A DNA stretch of 64,000 bases. Source: Bacillota bacterium (GTDB lineage Bacteria; Bacillota; Desulfotomaculia; Desulfotomaculales; Ammonificaceae). The notes below the pieces were generated by a model. It searched no databases and was not told the DNA's origin. It saw only the letters and a list, made by a program, of their open reading frames with translations. Of this stretch, positions 7,914-15,240 are shown in pieces; position 1 is the first letter of the stretch, and each line of letters starts with the position of its first letter. The stretch is from contig JBFMBK010000001.1 in the NCBI GenBank assembly GCA_040755295.1, positions 1 through 64,000 on the forward strand, in the 5' to 3' direction. Made by a program: the position numbers and the translations under genes.

Positions 7914-9194
7914 ATGTTTTGTTACCAGTGTTCACAGACTCCCGAAACGGGATGCACGAAGGTCGGCGTCTGCGGTAAGAACGAGGACCTTGCCGGTCTG
8001 CAGGATATTTTGGTTTTTGGGCTGAAGGGAATAGCGGCTTACGCTTACCACTCCCGGGAACTGGGGTACATCGATCCTGAGGTGGACGGATTTATGCACG
8101 AGGCGCTGTTTTCCACACTGACCAACGTGGACTTCGACCTGCAGCGGATGGTCGGGATGGCGCTCAGGTGCGGCGGGATGAACCTCAAAGCCCTGGCCAT
8201 GCTGAATAAGGCGAATACGGAAAGGTTCGGGGATCCACAGCCGACCGCGGTTTCCACGGGCACCAGGAAAGGGCGCGGCATCCTGGTTACCGGCCACGAT
8301 CTGCTCGACCTTTACGAGCTGCTCAGGCAGACCGAGGGTAAGGGGATCAACGTCTATACCCACGGGGAGATGCTTCCCGCGCATGCGTACCCTTTGTTGA
8401 AGAAATTCGGTCACCTGGCGGGGAACCGGGGCGGCTCGTGGCGCAAACAAAAGGAGGAGTTTGCCGCTTTCCCAGGCGCCGTTCTTGCAACCACCAACTG
8501 CGTGCTGATGCCGAAGGAATCTTACAGGGACCGTCTGTTCACCTGCGGCATCGCCGGCGTAGAAGGGGTTACCCATATCGAGAAACGCGACTTCACTCCG
8601 GTAATCGAGAGGTCACTGTCCACCTCGGAGCTGCCCGATGAAGAGGGGGGTGCCGTCACCACCGGGTTCCATTACAAGGCGGTGCTCGGGCTTGCGGATA
8701 AAGTCGTCGGGGCGGTTAAGGCGGGTAAGATACGGCGGTTCTTCCTGGTCGGCGGGTGCGACGGTCCTTACAGGACCATGCCGTATTACCGCGAATTCGT
8801 GCGGATGGCGCCCGAAGACTGTGTTATACTGACCTTGGGCTGCGGCAAGTATCGTTTCAACGACCTGGACCTCGGCTCGATCGAAGGTATCCCGCGCCTG
8901 CTCGATATCGGTCAGTGCAACGATTCCTACTCCGCGATCCGGATTGCGGCGGCGCTGGCCGGTGCTTTTGAGACTTCCGTCAACGGACTCCCGCTTTCCG
9001 TAGTGCTGAGCTGGTTCGAGCAAAAGGCGGTGGCGATCCTGCTGACTCTGCTGCATCTGGACATAAAAAATATCTACGTGGGCCCGCGCCCGCCGGCATT
9101 CGTTACGCCGGGCGTGCTGAAGGTGCTTCGGGATAACTTCGGGCTGAAGTTGATCGGTGATCCGGCGGAGGATCTCGCGGCGATGCTCGGGTAG
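7914..9194 (+). CDS. hcp: Hybrid-cluster protein (hydroxylamine reductase / NO-related), short form
   Basis: A 426-residue Hcp, shorter than the ~550-residue class I proteins, and consistent with the shorter class that lacks part of the helical domain. The N-terminal cluster motif is C-x2-C-x7-C-x5-C (Cys3, 6, 14, 20). Expected hybrid-cluster ligands are seen in THGEM, TTNCV, LFTCG, LGCGKYRFN and the EQKAVAILL helix. Hcp reduces hydroxylamine in vitro and is linked to NO handling in anaerobes. The ribosome-binding site GGGAGG lies about 9 bases before ATG. Expression from the sigma-54 promoter at 7587 and control by the divergent activator are strongly suggested. An iron-sulfur protein gene follows at 9782. 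Confidence 0.95.
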   Translation: MFCYQCSQTPETGCTKVGVCGKNEDLAGLQDILVFGLKGIAAYAYHSRELGYIDPEVDGFMHEALFSTLTNVDFDLQRMVGMALRCGGMNLKALAMLNKANTERFGDPQPTAVSTGTRKGRGILVTGHDLLDLYELLRQTEGKGINVYTHGEMLPAHAYPLLKKFGHLAGNRGGSWRKQKEEFAAFPGAVLATTNCVLMPKESYRDRLFTCGIAGVEGVTHIEKRDFTPVIERSLSTSELPDEEGGAVTTGFHYKAVLGLADKVVGAVKAGKIRRFFLVGGCDGPYRTMPYYREFVRMAPEDCVILTLGCGKYRFNDLDLGSIEGIPRLLDIGQCNDSYSAIRIAAALAGAFETSVNGLPLSVVLSWFEQKAVAILLTLLHLDIKNIYVGPRPPAFVTPGVLKVLRDNFGLKLIGDPAEDLAAMLG

Positions 9195-9223
9195 AGAAAC
9201 AGGATACGCGTCAAAAGGATTGT

Positions 9224-9405
9224 ACCACAGGGGCACAGAGGTCACGGACGGGAACTGATATAAAGTCGCGGTCAAAGTCCTCAGTCGAAAGTCCTCAGTC
9301 CTCAGGTCGGTAACGGGAGGAAACGAAGTCGAAAGTTGCCAGTCTCTGTTTCAGGTTAGGACGCAGGACCCTGGACTTGGGACTTGATGATCTGTCTCTG
9401 TGGTT
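9224..9405. repeat. Intergenic low-complexity element (ACCACAG...CTGTGGT ends)
   Basis: ACCACAG-type sequence at 9224 and CTCTGTGGT at 9396-9404 form inverted ends. Between them are repeats of GTCCTCAG/GTCGAAA (9279-9306) and partial TTGGGACTT units. A second element with the same ends occupies 61890-62002. The block fills most of the gap between hcp and the zinc-ribbon gene. Confidence 0.55.
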
Positions 9406-9443
9406 AATATTTGTTCCGGCTTGTCCGGGTCGGGGGGATTAAA

Positions 9444-9686
9444 ATGCTTGATCATTGCCCGGGCGGAGGCGCCATCCGCACGCCCACTCTGGAAATCAAG
9501 AAGTGCCCGCGGTGCGGTTCGGAGGTGGAATTGTTCTCCAACGACGCCGGAGTCAAGTGCGACGGGTGCGGCCTTGCCATATACAACAACCTTCAGTCCT
9601 GCATCCAGTGGTGCAAGTACGCCAGACTGTGTTTCGGCGACGAAGAATATGAAAAAATAAAACAAGTTCTGCGGTTGGACGATTAG
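9444..9686 (+). CDS. Small zinc-ribbon protein
   Basis: An 80-residue protein starting at ATG 9444, with GGGGGGA 5-6 bases upstream; a longer frame from 9411 has no such site. Two knuckles, CPRCG (~residue 22) and CDGCG (~residue 39), form a zinc ribbon. A Cys-containing tail follows (SCIQWCKYARLCFGDEEYEK). Function is unknown. Proteins of this kind are often found beside iron-sulfur and hydrogenase or Hcp genes, and here it lies between hcp and a ferredoxin-domain gene, which suggests a redox or maturation accessory role (inference). Confidence 0.7.
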   Translation: MLDHCPGGGAIRTPTLEIKKCPRCGSEVELFSNDAGVKCDGCGLAIYNNLQSCIQWCKYARLCFGDEEYEKIKQVLRLDD

Positions 9687-9781
9687 CACAAATATGCCTA
9701 AGACGCCTGGATCCCGGTCAAGATGGCGTTGAGTGCTGGGTGGTTACGGATTACTGGTCTAAGTAAAGGGGGTCGCGATAA

Positions 9782-10513
9782 ATGGCAAAAATAAGACGAA
9801 GTTTAATCAGCATCGATGAGGATAAATGCGACGGCTGCGGGCTCTGCCTGCCCGGTTGTCCGGAAGGGGCGCTCCGAATAATCGGCGGGAAGGCAAGGCT
9901 CGTCAAGGAGAGCTTTTGCGACGGACTGGGGGCGTGTCTGGGGGAGTGTCCCCGGGGCGCGCTGAGCATTATGGAAAAAGAGGCGGAAGGGTACGATCTC
10001 AGCGGGGTTGCCAGGCATCTTCAAGAAAAGTCTCCGGAGCTATTGGAAAGGCACCTGCGGCACATGAAAGAGCACGGTATCGAACCGGACCGGATGCTCC
10101 CGGGTAGCGGGGCGGTACCCTGCAGTTCGGTCCGGGTATTGTCCGGGGACAAGGGGCGGCTGCGCCAGTGGCCGGTAAAGCTGCAACTGGTCCCGCCCGA
10201 CGCTCCGTTTTTCCAAAACGCGGACTTGGCGCTGGTGGCCGACTGTGTTCCTTTTGCGTATACCGGCCTGCGCAATTATACGGAAGGAAAGGCTATTGCC
10301 ACAGGCTGCCCGAAATTCGACGACGTTGCCGCACACGAGAATAAACTGGCGCAGATAATAAAACAGTCTGATATCAAAAGCCTGAAGGTGCTGCACATGG
10401 AGGTCCCCTGCTGCTCCGGCCTGGTGCGCATGGCCCGGGAAGCGCTCGCCGGAACCGGAAAAACGCTTCCCCTCGAATCGGTGATGATAGGTATTAACGG
10501 GGAGATTAAGTGA
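9782..10513 (+). CDS. Ferredoxin-domain iron-sulfur protein, Hcp-associated
   Basis: A 243-residue protein. The first cluster motif is complete (CDGCGLCLPGCP, residues ~19-30). The second reads CDGLGACLGECP, with Leu in place of the second Cys, as is common in this ferredoxin group. The C-terminal ~150 residues contain further Cys (VPCSS, ADCVPFAY, TGCPKFDD, EVPCCSG) that could hold another centre. It probably transfers electrons, perhaps to Hcp, encoded 590 bp upstream on the same strand. The start ATG follows AAGGGGGTCGCGATAA. No membrane segment. Confidence 0.8.
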   Translation: MAKIRRSLISIDEDKCDGCGLCLPGCPEGALRIIGGKARLVKESFCDGLGACLGECPRGALSIMEKEAEGYDLSGVARHLQEKSPELLERHLRHMKEHGIEPDRMLPGSGAVPCSSVRVLSGDKGRLRQWPVKLQLVPPDAPFFQNADLALVADCVPFAYTGLRNYTEGKAIATGCPKFDDVAAHENKLAQIIKQSDIKSLKVLHMEVPCCSGLVRMAREALAGTGKTLPLESVMIGINGEIK

Positions 10514-10571
10514 TATAAGGTGAGGGTATAATAAACCTGCTATTCCAACGACGCCGGGAGGTCAGCTTGAG

Positions 10572-10733
10572 ATGTCCAACGTAATGCGGTGTATGTGCGA
10601 AGAGTGTCACTACAACAAGAATCACGAATGCCATGCCGACGGCATCGAGGTCCGTTCCAGCGGCGATACCAGGGTAGAATCGTCGGCGGGCACATGCTGC
10701 CACACCTTTATACCCAGGAAGCGAATGGGGTAG
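10572..10733 (+). CDS. DUF1540 Cys-rich small protein
   Basis: A 53-residue protein. CMCEECHYNKNHECHADGI followed by SSAGTCCHTFIPRK is the DUF1540 pattern of paired Cys and a Thr-Cys-x-Thr-Phe end, here TCCHTF. It probably binds zinc. DUF1540 proteins are common in spore-forming Firmicutes and have no firmly assigned role. GGGAGG is 10 bases before ATG. It begins 58 bp after the iron-sulfur gene. Confidence 0.8.
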   Translation: MSNVMRCMCEECHYNKNHECHADGIEVRSSGDTRVESSAGTCCHTFIPRKRMG

Positions 10734-10883
10734 TAATCCTCCTAAGGTGAGAATAGTCGTTCTTCATAAACGGTCGGTTGGACCGCCCGGCGATATACCC
10801 GGGTTACCCGCCGGCTGTTTTTCATTTTATTTTCGGCGCTTTGAGTCTGAAAAACAGGGAAGAATAATTAAGGAGGTGGGGCT

Positions 10884-12347
10884 GTGCCGGATGCCGAAAG
10901 CAAGGGTAGCAGGAGAAGGTCGGCGATCGAATACCTTGAGCAGGCAGTGAACAGGATAGGAAACGCATTTCGTAATAACCGGCGGATTCAGGAGCTGTAT
11001 AACCGGGTTCTTGCCGCGGCGACAGACAACCTTCGGTCCTTCAGGCGCGGTGCGGCAGAACTCAGGCGCAAACTCCCGGTGCTTGTATTCTTCCTTCGGT
11101 CTCTCCTGCTCGGGATTAACCGGCGGGACGCGGCGTTTGCTTTAAGAAACCTTACGATTCCGCGCCGGTATTTATTGGTTGCCGGATTGATACCCGCCTG
11201 GCTTTTTGCCGGATTGTTGTACGAACGCTTTCATCCGGAAGCGGTGATCGTGAGAAAAGCCCTCGCGGCGGTGGAACAGCCGGGAAAGATGACGTACTAC
11301 AGGGTTTCCGGACGTCTGGGTGGTGACGTTCCCGAATTAGGGGATTTCGGATGGGAGGCGCGATATTGGTTCGATTATCGTCGGGGGGTTGTTAGATCGA
11401 TCAGGGGTTCGACCCGGGAAAGAACGACTCTGACCGCAATCACGCACCTGAAGCCCGGTTCAATCGGCAACGCCGGCGGAGCAGGACGCACCTATCAAAG
11501 CGCTTTCGTGGGTGACGCGCCGCTCCCGGCGGATAACCGCGTCAGGGACGGCGTTACACAGTACCGGGAGTTGCTCGGCAAGGGGCGGACACGGCTTCTG
11601 AGCGGGGGAAAGGTCGGGGGCGTTGATACCTACAAGTTGAAAGCGGTTATCGAACGACCGGGTGCCGGCCGCGGTTCGGAGGTCGAGGTGGTTAACATAA
11701 GAAAGGACAACTACCGGCCTTTAAGGGTTGTGTATGAGGTGTGGGAAGGTAAGGAACAGAAGAGCGCAAAGCTCAAATCGGAGGTAACGGCGTTCAGCGA
11801 CGTCCAACTGGTGGACCGGAAGGTGTTCGATGATAGCCTTTTTGCCCTCGAGGTTCCGGCGGGCGATGAGGAAAACATAACCCGTACCCTGACCTATGAC
11901 GAAGTAAGAAGTTTTAATGATTTTGACCTTTACTATTTAGGGCTTTCGTTTAATGAATTGAAACCGGGTTCTTTCGTTTACGCAAAACAGGGGCGGCGGC
12001 ACAGGCTTGAAGGCGTGCCTGACAGCCGGGTGATGATCGATTATATGGGTTCGGACGGCTCAAACGACCTTCGGCTTACAATCCGTCCGGCGCTGAAGGA
12101 GGCCGTGATCTCATCGGTTCTGTCCCCTTCCGGCAGGGTGACACGGACAAAGGTCGGCGGTAAAACAGCCCTGCTTAATGAAATAAAATACGATCACGCC
12201 GCCTTCTACCGCGTCTTTATCAGTGCCGGCGATTCGACCGTGGAAATCAATGGTATCAGTAAAAGTGCGGTCCTTAAAGCAGGCGGCAGCCTGGAGAAGC
12301 TGAACCGAAAACGGGGGGGAAGCACGGTAAGCGTTTCCCGGCTGTAA
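10884..12347 (+). CDS. Membrane-anchored protein of unknown function, possibly LolA/MucB-like
   Basis: A 487-residue protein starting at GTG 10884 behind AGGAGGTGGGG. The first ~90 residues are strongly basic and helical and would be cytosolic. One membrane segment follows (~96-113, YLLVAGLIPAWLFAGLLY). The ~370-residue outer part has alternating beta-strand text (TYYRVSGRL, RYWFDYRRGVV, VDTYKLKAVIERP, YRPLRVVYEVW), recalling the open-barrel lipoprotein-binding folds of LolA/MucB-like proteins, though no family signature is certain. A strong terminator follows, so it forms its own unit. The partner or ligand is unknown. Confidence 0.6.
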   Translation: MPDAESKGSRRRSAIEYLEQAVNRIGNAFRNNRRIQELYNRVLAAATDNLRSFRRGAAELRRKLPVLVFFLRSLLLGINRRDAAFALRNLTIPRRYLLVAGLIPAWLFAGLLYERFHPEAVIVRKALAAVEQPGKMTYYRVSGRLGGDVPELGDFGWEARYWFDYRRGVVRSIRGSTRERTTLTAITHLKPGSIGNAGGAGRTYQSAFVGDAPLPADNRVRDGVTQYRELLGKGRTRLLSGGKVGGVDTYKLKAVIERPGAGRGSEVEVVNIRKDNYRPLRVVYEVWEGKEQKSAKLKSEVTAFSDVQLVDRKVFDDSLFALEVPAGDEENITRTLTYDEVRSFNDFDLYYLGLSFNELKPGSFVYAKQGRRHRLEGVPDSRVMIDYMGSDGSNDLRLTIRPALKEAVISSVLSPSGRVTRTKVGGKTALLNEIKYDHAAFYRVFISAGDSTVEINGISKSAVLKAGGSLEKLNRKRGGSTVSVSRL

Positions 12348-12385
12348 AGTTTCCAACGTTTTCGCAGCCTTTTCCCTACCGGCTT

Positions 12386-12421
12386 CTGGGTGCGGGGGTT
12401 CCCCCAAGCCCATTTTTTTTT
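12386..12421 (+). terminator. Rho-independent terminator
   Basis: TGGG-TGC-GGGGG-TT-CCCCC-AAG-CCCA hairpin followed by nine T (12413-12421), 40 bases after the membrane-anchored protein's stop. About 180 bases then follow before the next gene, with no feature I can name. Confidence 0.85.
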
Positions 12422-12603
12422 CGTGTTCCGCAATTTCTATAGCTACTCCCCAAGGTTTAAAAGAATTCAAGTGGTCCTATGAGAATAGGGTAAAGGACCT
12501 ATATGAAAAATACCAAAATACGCCTGTACACCGGTATAAACATATGGAAGGGGTACCTTCGAATATCGCGGGATGGCATCAACGTGGAAGGGAGGGAAAG
12601 GTC

Positions 12604-14652
12604 TTGCGAAAGAGTCTGATTATCCTCATCATAACGGGTTTGGTCCTGGGATTTACAAGCGTGGGAACAGTCCTGGCGGCTACGCCGATAACGCTCGGCG
12701 ACGTCGGGTGGAGCCAACCCGTCGGGACATGGGACCAGGCAACCAGGACGGCTTCGTTAATGAAGGACTTGAACGCGCAGATTCAGATTAAGAGCGACGG
12801 AATCACCCTCGAAGGCAACGGGCACGTCATCACGGGTAACGGGACCGGCGACGGTATTTACTTATTGATGAGAAACGGCGTTACCATCAAGAACCTCAAG
12901 ATTAAGAAGTTCACAAACGGTATTCAGATGCGTCTCTCAAACGGAAACACCGTTACGGGCGTCACCGCCTTAAAGAACACCCGCGGCATCTGGGTCATTA
13001 ACTCCAGGAACAACGATATCGAGAATAATGTTTTGGACGGCAACAACTACCAGGGTCTGCTCATTCAGGCCGGAATCGGCAACAAGGTCGCCGGCAACAG
13101 CGCCTGCGGCAATATCTTCGGGCTTTACCTCATGGGGTCTTCCGGCAATACAGTCACCGGCAATACCGCTTCGAATGAAGGATGCGGGATCTGGTTGATG
13201 GGCTGCGGTTATAACACCGTCGCCGATAACACAGCAAATAACAACAGCGTGTTTGGGATTCACATGCAGGGCTCCACAGACAATATCGTGGAGCGGAACA
13301 CGGTTTCGGACAACGTCGGCGGGGTCCGCCTTATGGGCTGCCAAAAAAACACCATCGCAAACAACACCGCGGTTAACAGCGGTACCGGGATTAACCTGCA
13401 GGGCAGCCCCAACAACATCATCTCCGGGAACGTATTGGAAAAGAACAAGTATTATGGGGTTTACTTCATTAATGCCGGCGGCAACACCGTCAACGAAAAC
13501 ACCATAACGGAAAACGGCTGCGGCATCCACATCTGGAACTCATATAACAACAAAGTATACAACAACAATTTCATCAACAACACGACCCAGGCAACGGCGG
13601 GGATCGGCAGCGGCAACGTCTTCAACCTTGAAAAGCCGGTGGGCGGCAACTACTGGAGCAACTGGACAAGCCCCGATGCCGACGGCGACGGCTTTGTCGA
13701 CAACCCGTACGTCTTTGTGCGGCCGAACCGCATGTGTTACGGTCAGGACAATCTCCCCTGGACAAGGCGGGACGGCTGGCAGCTCGACGGTATTCAGCCG
13801 TCCACCACGGTCCTCCTGTCCGGGATCCCAGGCCAGAACGGCTGGTTTATCTCCGACGTTGAGGTAACCCTGACGGCGGCCGACGGCGAAGGCGGTTCCG
13901 GCGTGGCAAGGACCGAATACAGTTTCAACGGTACGGATTGGGTTGTTTACTCCGGCCCGTTCACGATAACCGACGAAGGAACCACAACCTTCCGCTACCG
14001 CTCCGTGGACAACAGCGGGAATGTTGAAGAGGTTCGTGAGCAGGCGGCGAAAATCGATAAGACGCCGCCGCAGATAACGATTAATACTCCTTTGGACGGG
14101 AGCGAATTGCTCCTGAATCAAAATGTACCGGCGGATTGGTCGGCGACCGATGAGATTTCGGGTGTTGCTTCGGCTGCGGGAACCGTACCCAGCGGGGTGG
14201 CCGTCGACACCGCAATCACGAGTGCGAAGGAGTTCACCGTAACCGCGGTGGACAACGCCGGGAACCAGGCCGCTAAGACGGTAAACTACTACGTCCGCTA
14301 CGCCTACAGCGGTGTTCTGCCCCCGATCGATAACGACGGCGGCAGCACCTTCAAACTGGGGCGCTGCATACCGGTCAAGTTCCGGTTGCAGGATGCGGAT
14401 GGTAATTATGCAACCAAAGCGACCGTAAGGCTGTACCTGGCGAAGGTGGTCGAAGGGGTTCCCGGCGATGAAATTGAAGCGGTGTCGAACAGCCAAGCGG
14501 TCGATGACAATTCGTTCAGGTACAGTACCGACGAAAACCAGTACCTCTTTAATCTTGAAACCAAGGACCTTTCCGTTGGGACCTGGCAGCTCAGAATCGC
14601 GCTGGATGACGGGAGTTCGAAGTACGTAACGATTTCGCTTTGGGATAAATAA
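12604..14652 (+). CDS. Secreted NosD-like right-handed beta-helix protein
   Basis: A 682-residue exported protein. TTG 12604 is the start: GGGAGGG is 7 bases upstream and it gives a clean signal peptide (MRKSLIILIITGLVLGF, cleavage after VLA). Residues ~60-340 are PbH1/NosD beta-helix coils with the recurrent G-N-T-(V/I)-x-x-N-T pattern. A NosD-type cap follows (GGNYWSNW, DADGDGFVDNPYVF). Next is an OmpL47-type immunoglobulin-like domain (VEVTLTAADGEGGSGVARTEY), a second Ig-like region, and a C-terminal PxKF-like domain (LPPIDNDGGSTFKLG, IPVKFRLQD). It probably binds carbohydrate or the cell surface. NosD of denitrifiers handles copper, but no nos genes are nearby. Confidence 0.85.
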   Translation: MRKSLIILIITGLVLGFTSVGTVLAATPITLGDVGWSQPVGTWDQATRTASLMKDLNAQIQIKSDGITLEGNGHVITGNGTGDGIYLLMRNGVTIKNLKIKKFTNGIQMRLSNGNTVTGVTALKNTRGIWVINSRNNDIENNVLDGNNYQGLLIQAGIGNKVAGNSACGNIFGLYLMGSSGNTVTGNTASNEGCGIWLMGCGYNTVADNTANNNSVFGIHMQGSTDNIVERNTVSDNVGGVRLMGCQKNTIANNTAVNSGTGINLQGSPNNIISGNVLEKNKYYGVYFINAGGNTVNENTITENGCGIHIWNSYNNKVYNNNFINNTTQATAGIGSGNVFNLEKPVGGNYWSNWTSPDADGDGFVDNPYVFVRPNRMCYGQDNLPWTRRDGWQLDGIQPSTTVLLSGIPGQNGWFISDVEVTLTAADGEGGSGVARTEYSFNGTDWVVYSGPFTITDEGTTTFRYRSVDNSGNVEEVREQAAKIDKTPPQITINTPLDGSELLLNQNVPADWSATDEISGVASAAGTVPSGVAVDTAITSAKEFTVTAVDNAGNQAAKTVNYYVRYAYSGVLPPIDNDGGSTFKLGRCIPVKFRLQDADGNYATKATVRLYLAKVVEGVPGDEIEAVSNSQAVDDNSFRYSTDENQYLFNLETKDLSVGTWQLRIALDDGSSKYVTISLWDK

Positions 14653-14654
14653 AG

Positions 14655-14880
14655 CGTACATTCAGCGAAGTGTTGCACTGACGGAACGTGGCGGGAAGCA
14701 AGCAGAGCGCGAAGGACGACGACGGACGGAGCGGAGCGTACTGAATTCAGATGTCGGAAGCCGGAAATCAGAAGTCTGAAGAAAAAAGGAATTCGCGTAG
14801 CGAATTTTTCGAAGTTCTGACCTCTGACATCCTGCATCTGACTTCCGACATGCGTAGCTTATCGCCGCGCCCTACGGGGT
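14655..14880 (-). repeat. Dispersed palindromic repeat, copy B, with an internal insertion
   Basis: On the minus strand it begins GGGCGCGGCGATAAGCTACGCATG and ends in the conserved half CAGTACGCTCCGCTCCGTCC and ACGTTCCGTCAGTGCAAC. The middle is replaced by ~100 bases (14750-14850) that begin ATGTCGGAAG and end CTTCCGACAT, so an inverted-repeat insert sits inside the element. It follows the beta-helix stop by a few bases. Confidence 0.7.
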
Positions 14881-14913
14881 GCCTGAATAGTTACAATGAA
14901 GCGAAGTGTTGGC

Positions 14914-14950
14914 TCAAGCCCGCGGCTCTCAAGGGTCGCGGGCTTTCTAT
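14914..14950 (+). terminator. Probable terminator, GC-rich hairpin
   Basis: AAGCCCGCG (14916-14924) pairs with CGCGGGCTT (14937-14945) around a 12-base loop, followed by TTCTAT. The T-tract is weak, but the stem is strong and it lies downstream of the beta-helix gene and repeat copy B. Confidence 0.6.
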
Positions 14951-14988
14951 ATTGTTAACCGCATAGCCAGTCATTGAGTACTTCCATT

Positions 14989-15023
14989 GTTTCAATCTCA
15001 TCCCGCCGGTCCGAATTGAAGAC
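14989..15023. repeat. Single CRISPR-repeat-like 35-mer
   Basis: The segment begins GTTTCAATCTCATCCC and ends CCGAATTGAAGAC, with partly inverted ends GTTTCAAT/ATTGAAGAC as in many clostridial CRISPR repeats. Only one copy exists and no spacers or cas genes are near. It may be an isolated relic or coincidence. Confidence 0.25.
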
Positions 15024-15148
15024 GGTTTTACAAAGGCATCCTGCCGTTAAGACTAACCCGGTTTACGTATTAGTACCCGCCGGGCGTTATGTCTCATAGA
15101 TAAAAAAACACTAATGTAAACACCATGCAATTAAACCATAGGACATTC

Positions 15149-15176
15149 ACCCCTAGCACATTATGGTCATAGACTA
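15149..15176 (+). promoter_or_regulatory. Sigma-K-like sporulation promoter
   Basis: AC (15149-15150), 17 bases, then CATAGACTA (15168-15176) fits the mother-cell sigma-K pattern AC-N16/17-CATANNNTA. The surrounding ~45 bases are conserved almost unchanged upstream of the paralogous gene at 33392, with the same spacing. The ATG inside it (15163) is therefore not taken as a start. Confidence 0.6.
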
Positions 15177-15240
15177 CGGTAAATCGAAATCGGAGTCCGT
15201 TTTACCAATAAATTCCCACTTAGCGCGAGGAGGAATATTT

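Noticed and set aside
12604-14652. True nitrous-oxide-reductase accessory NosD
   Set aside because: The beta-helix is NosD-like, but no nosZ, nosF or nosY is nearby and the C-terminal Ig-like and PxKF domains point to a general surface protein.
13540-14661. A 373-codon minus-strand open frame
   Set aside because: Antisense to the NosD-like gene and without recognisable protein content.
15163-15240. Earlier ATG start of the three-module protein
   Set aside because: This ATG lies within the conserved sigma-K-like promoter, which is also present in non-coding form upstream of the paralogue.
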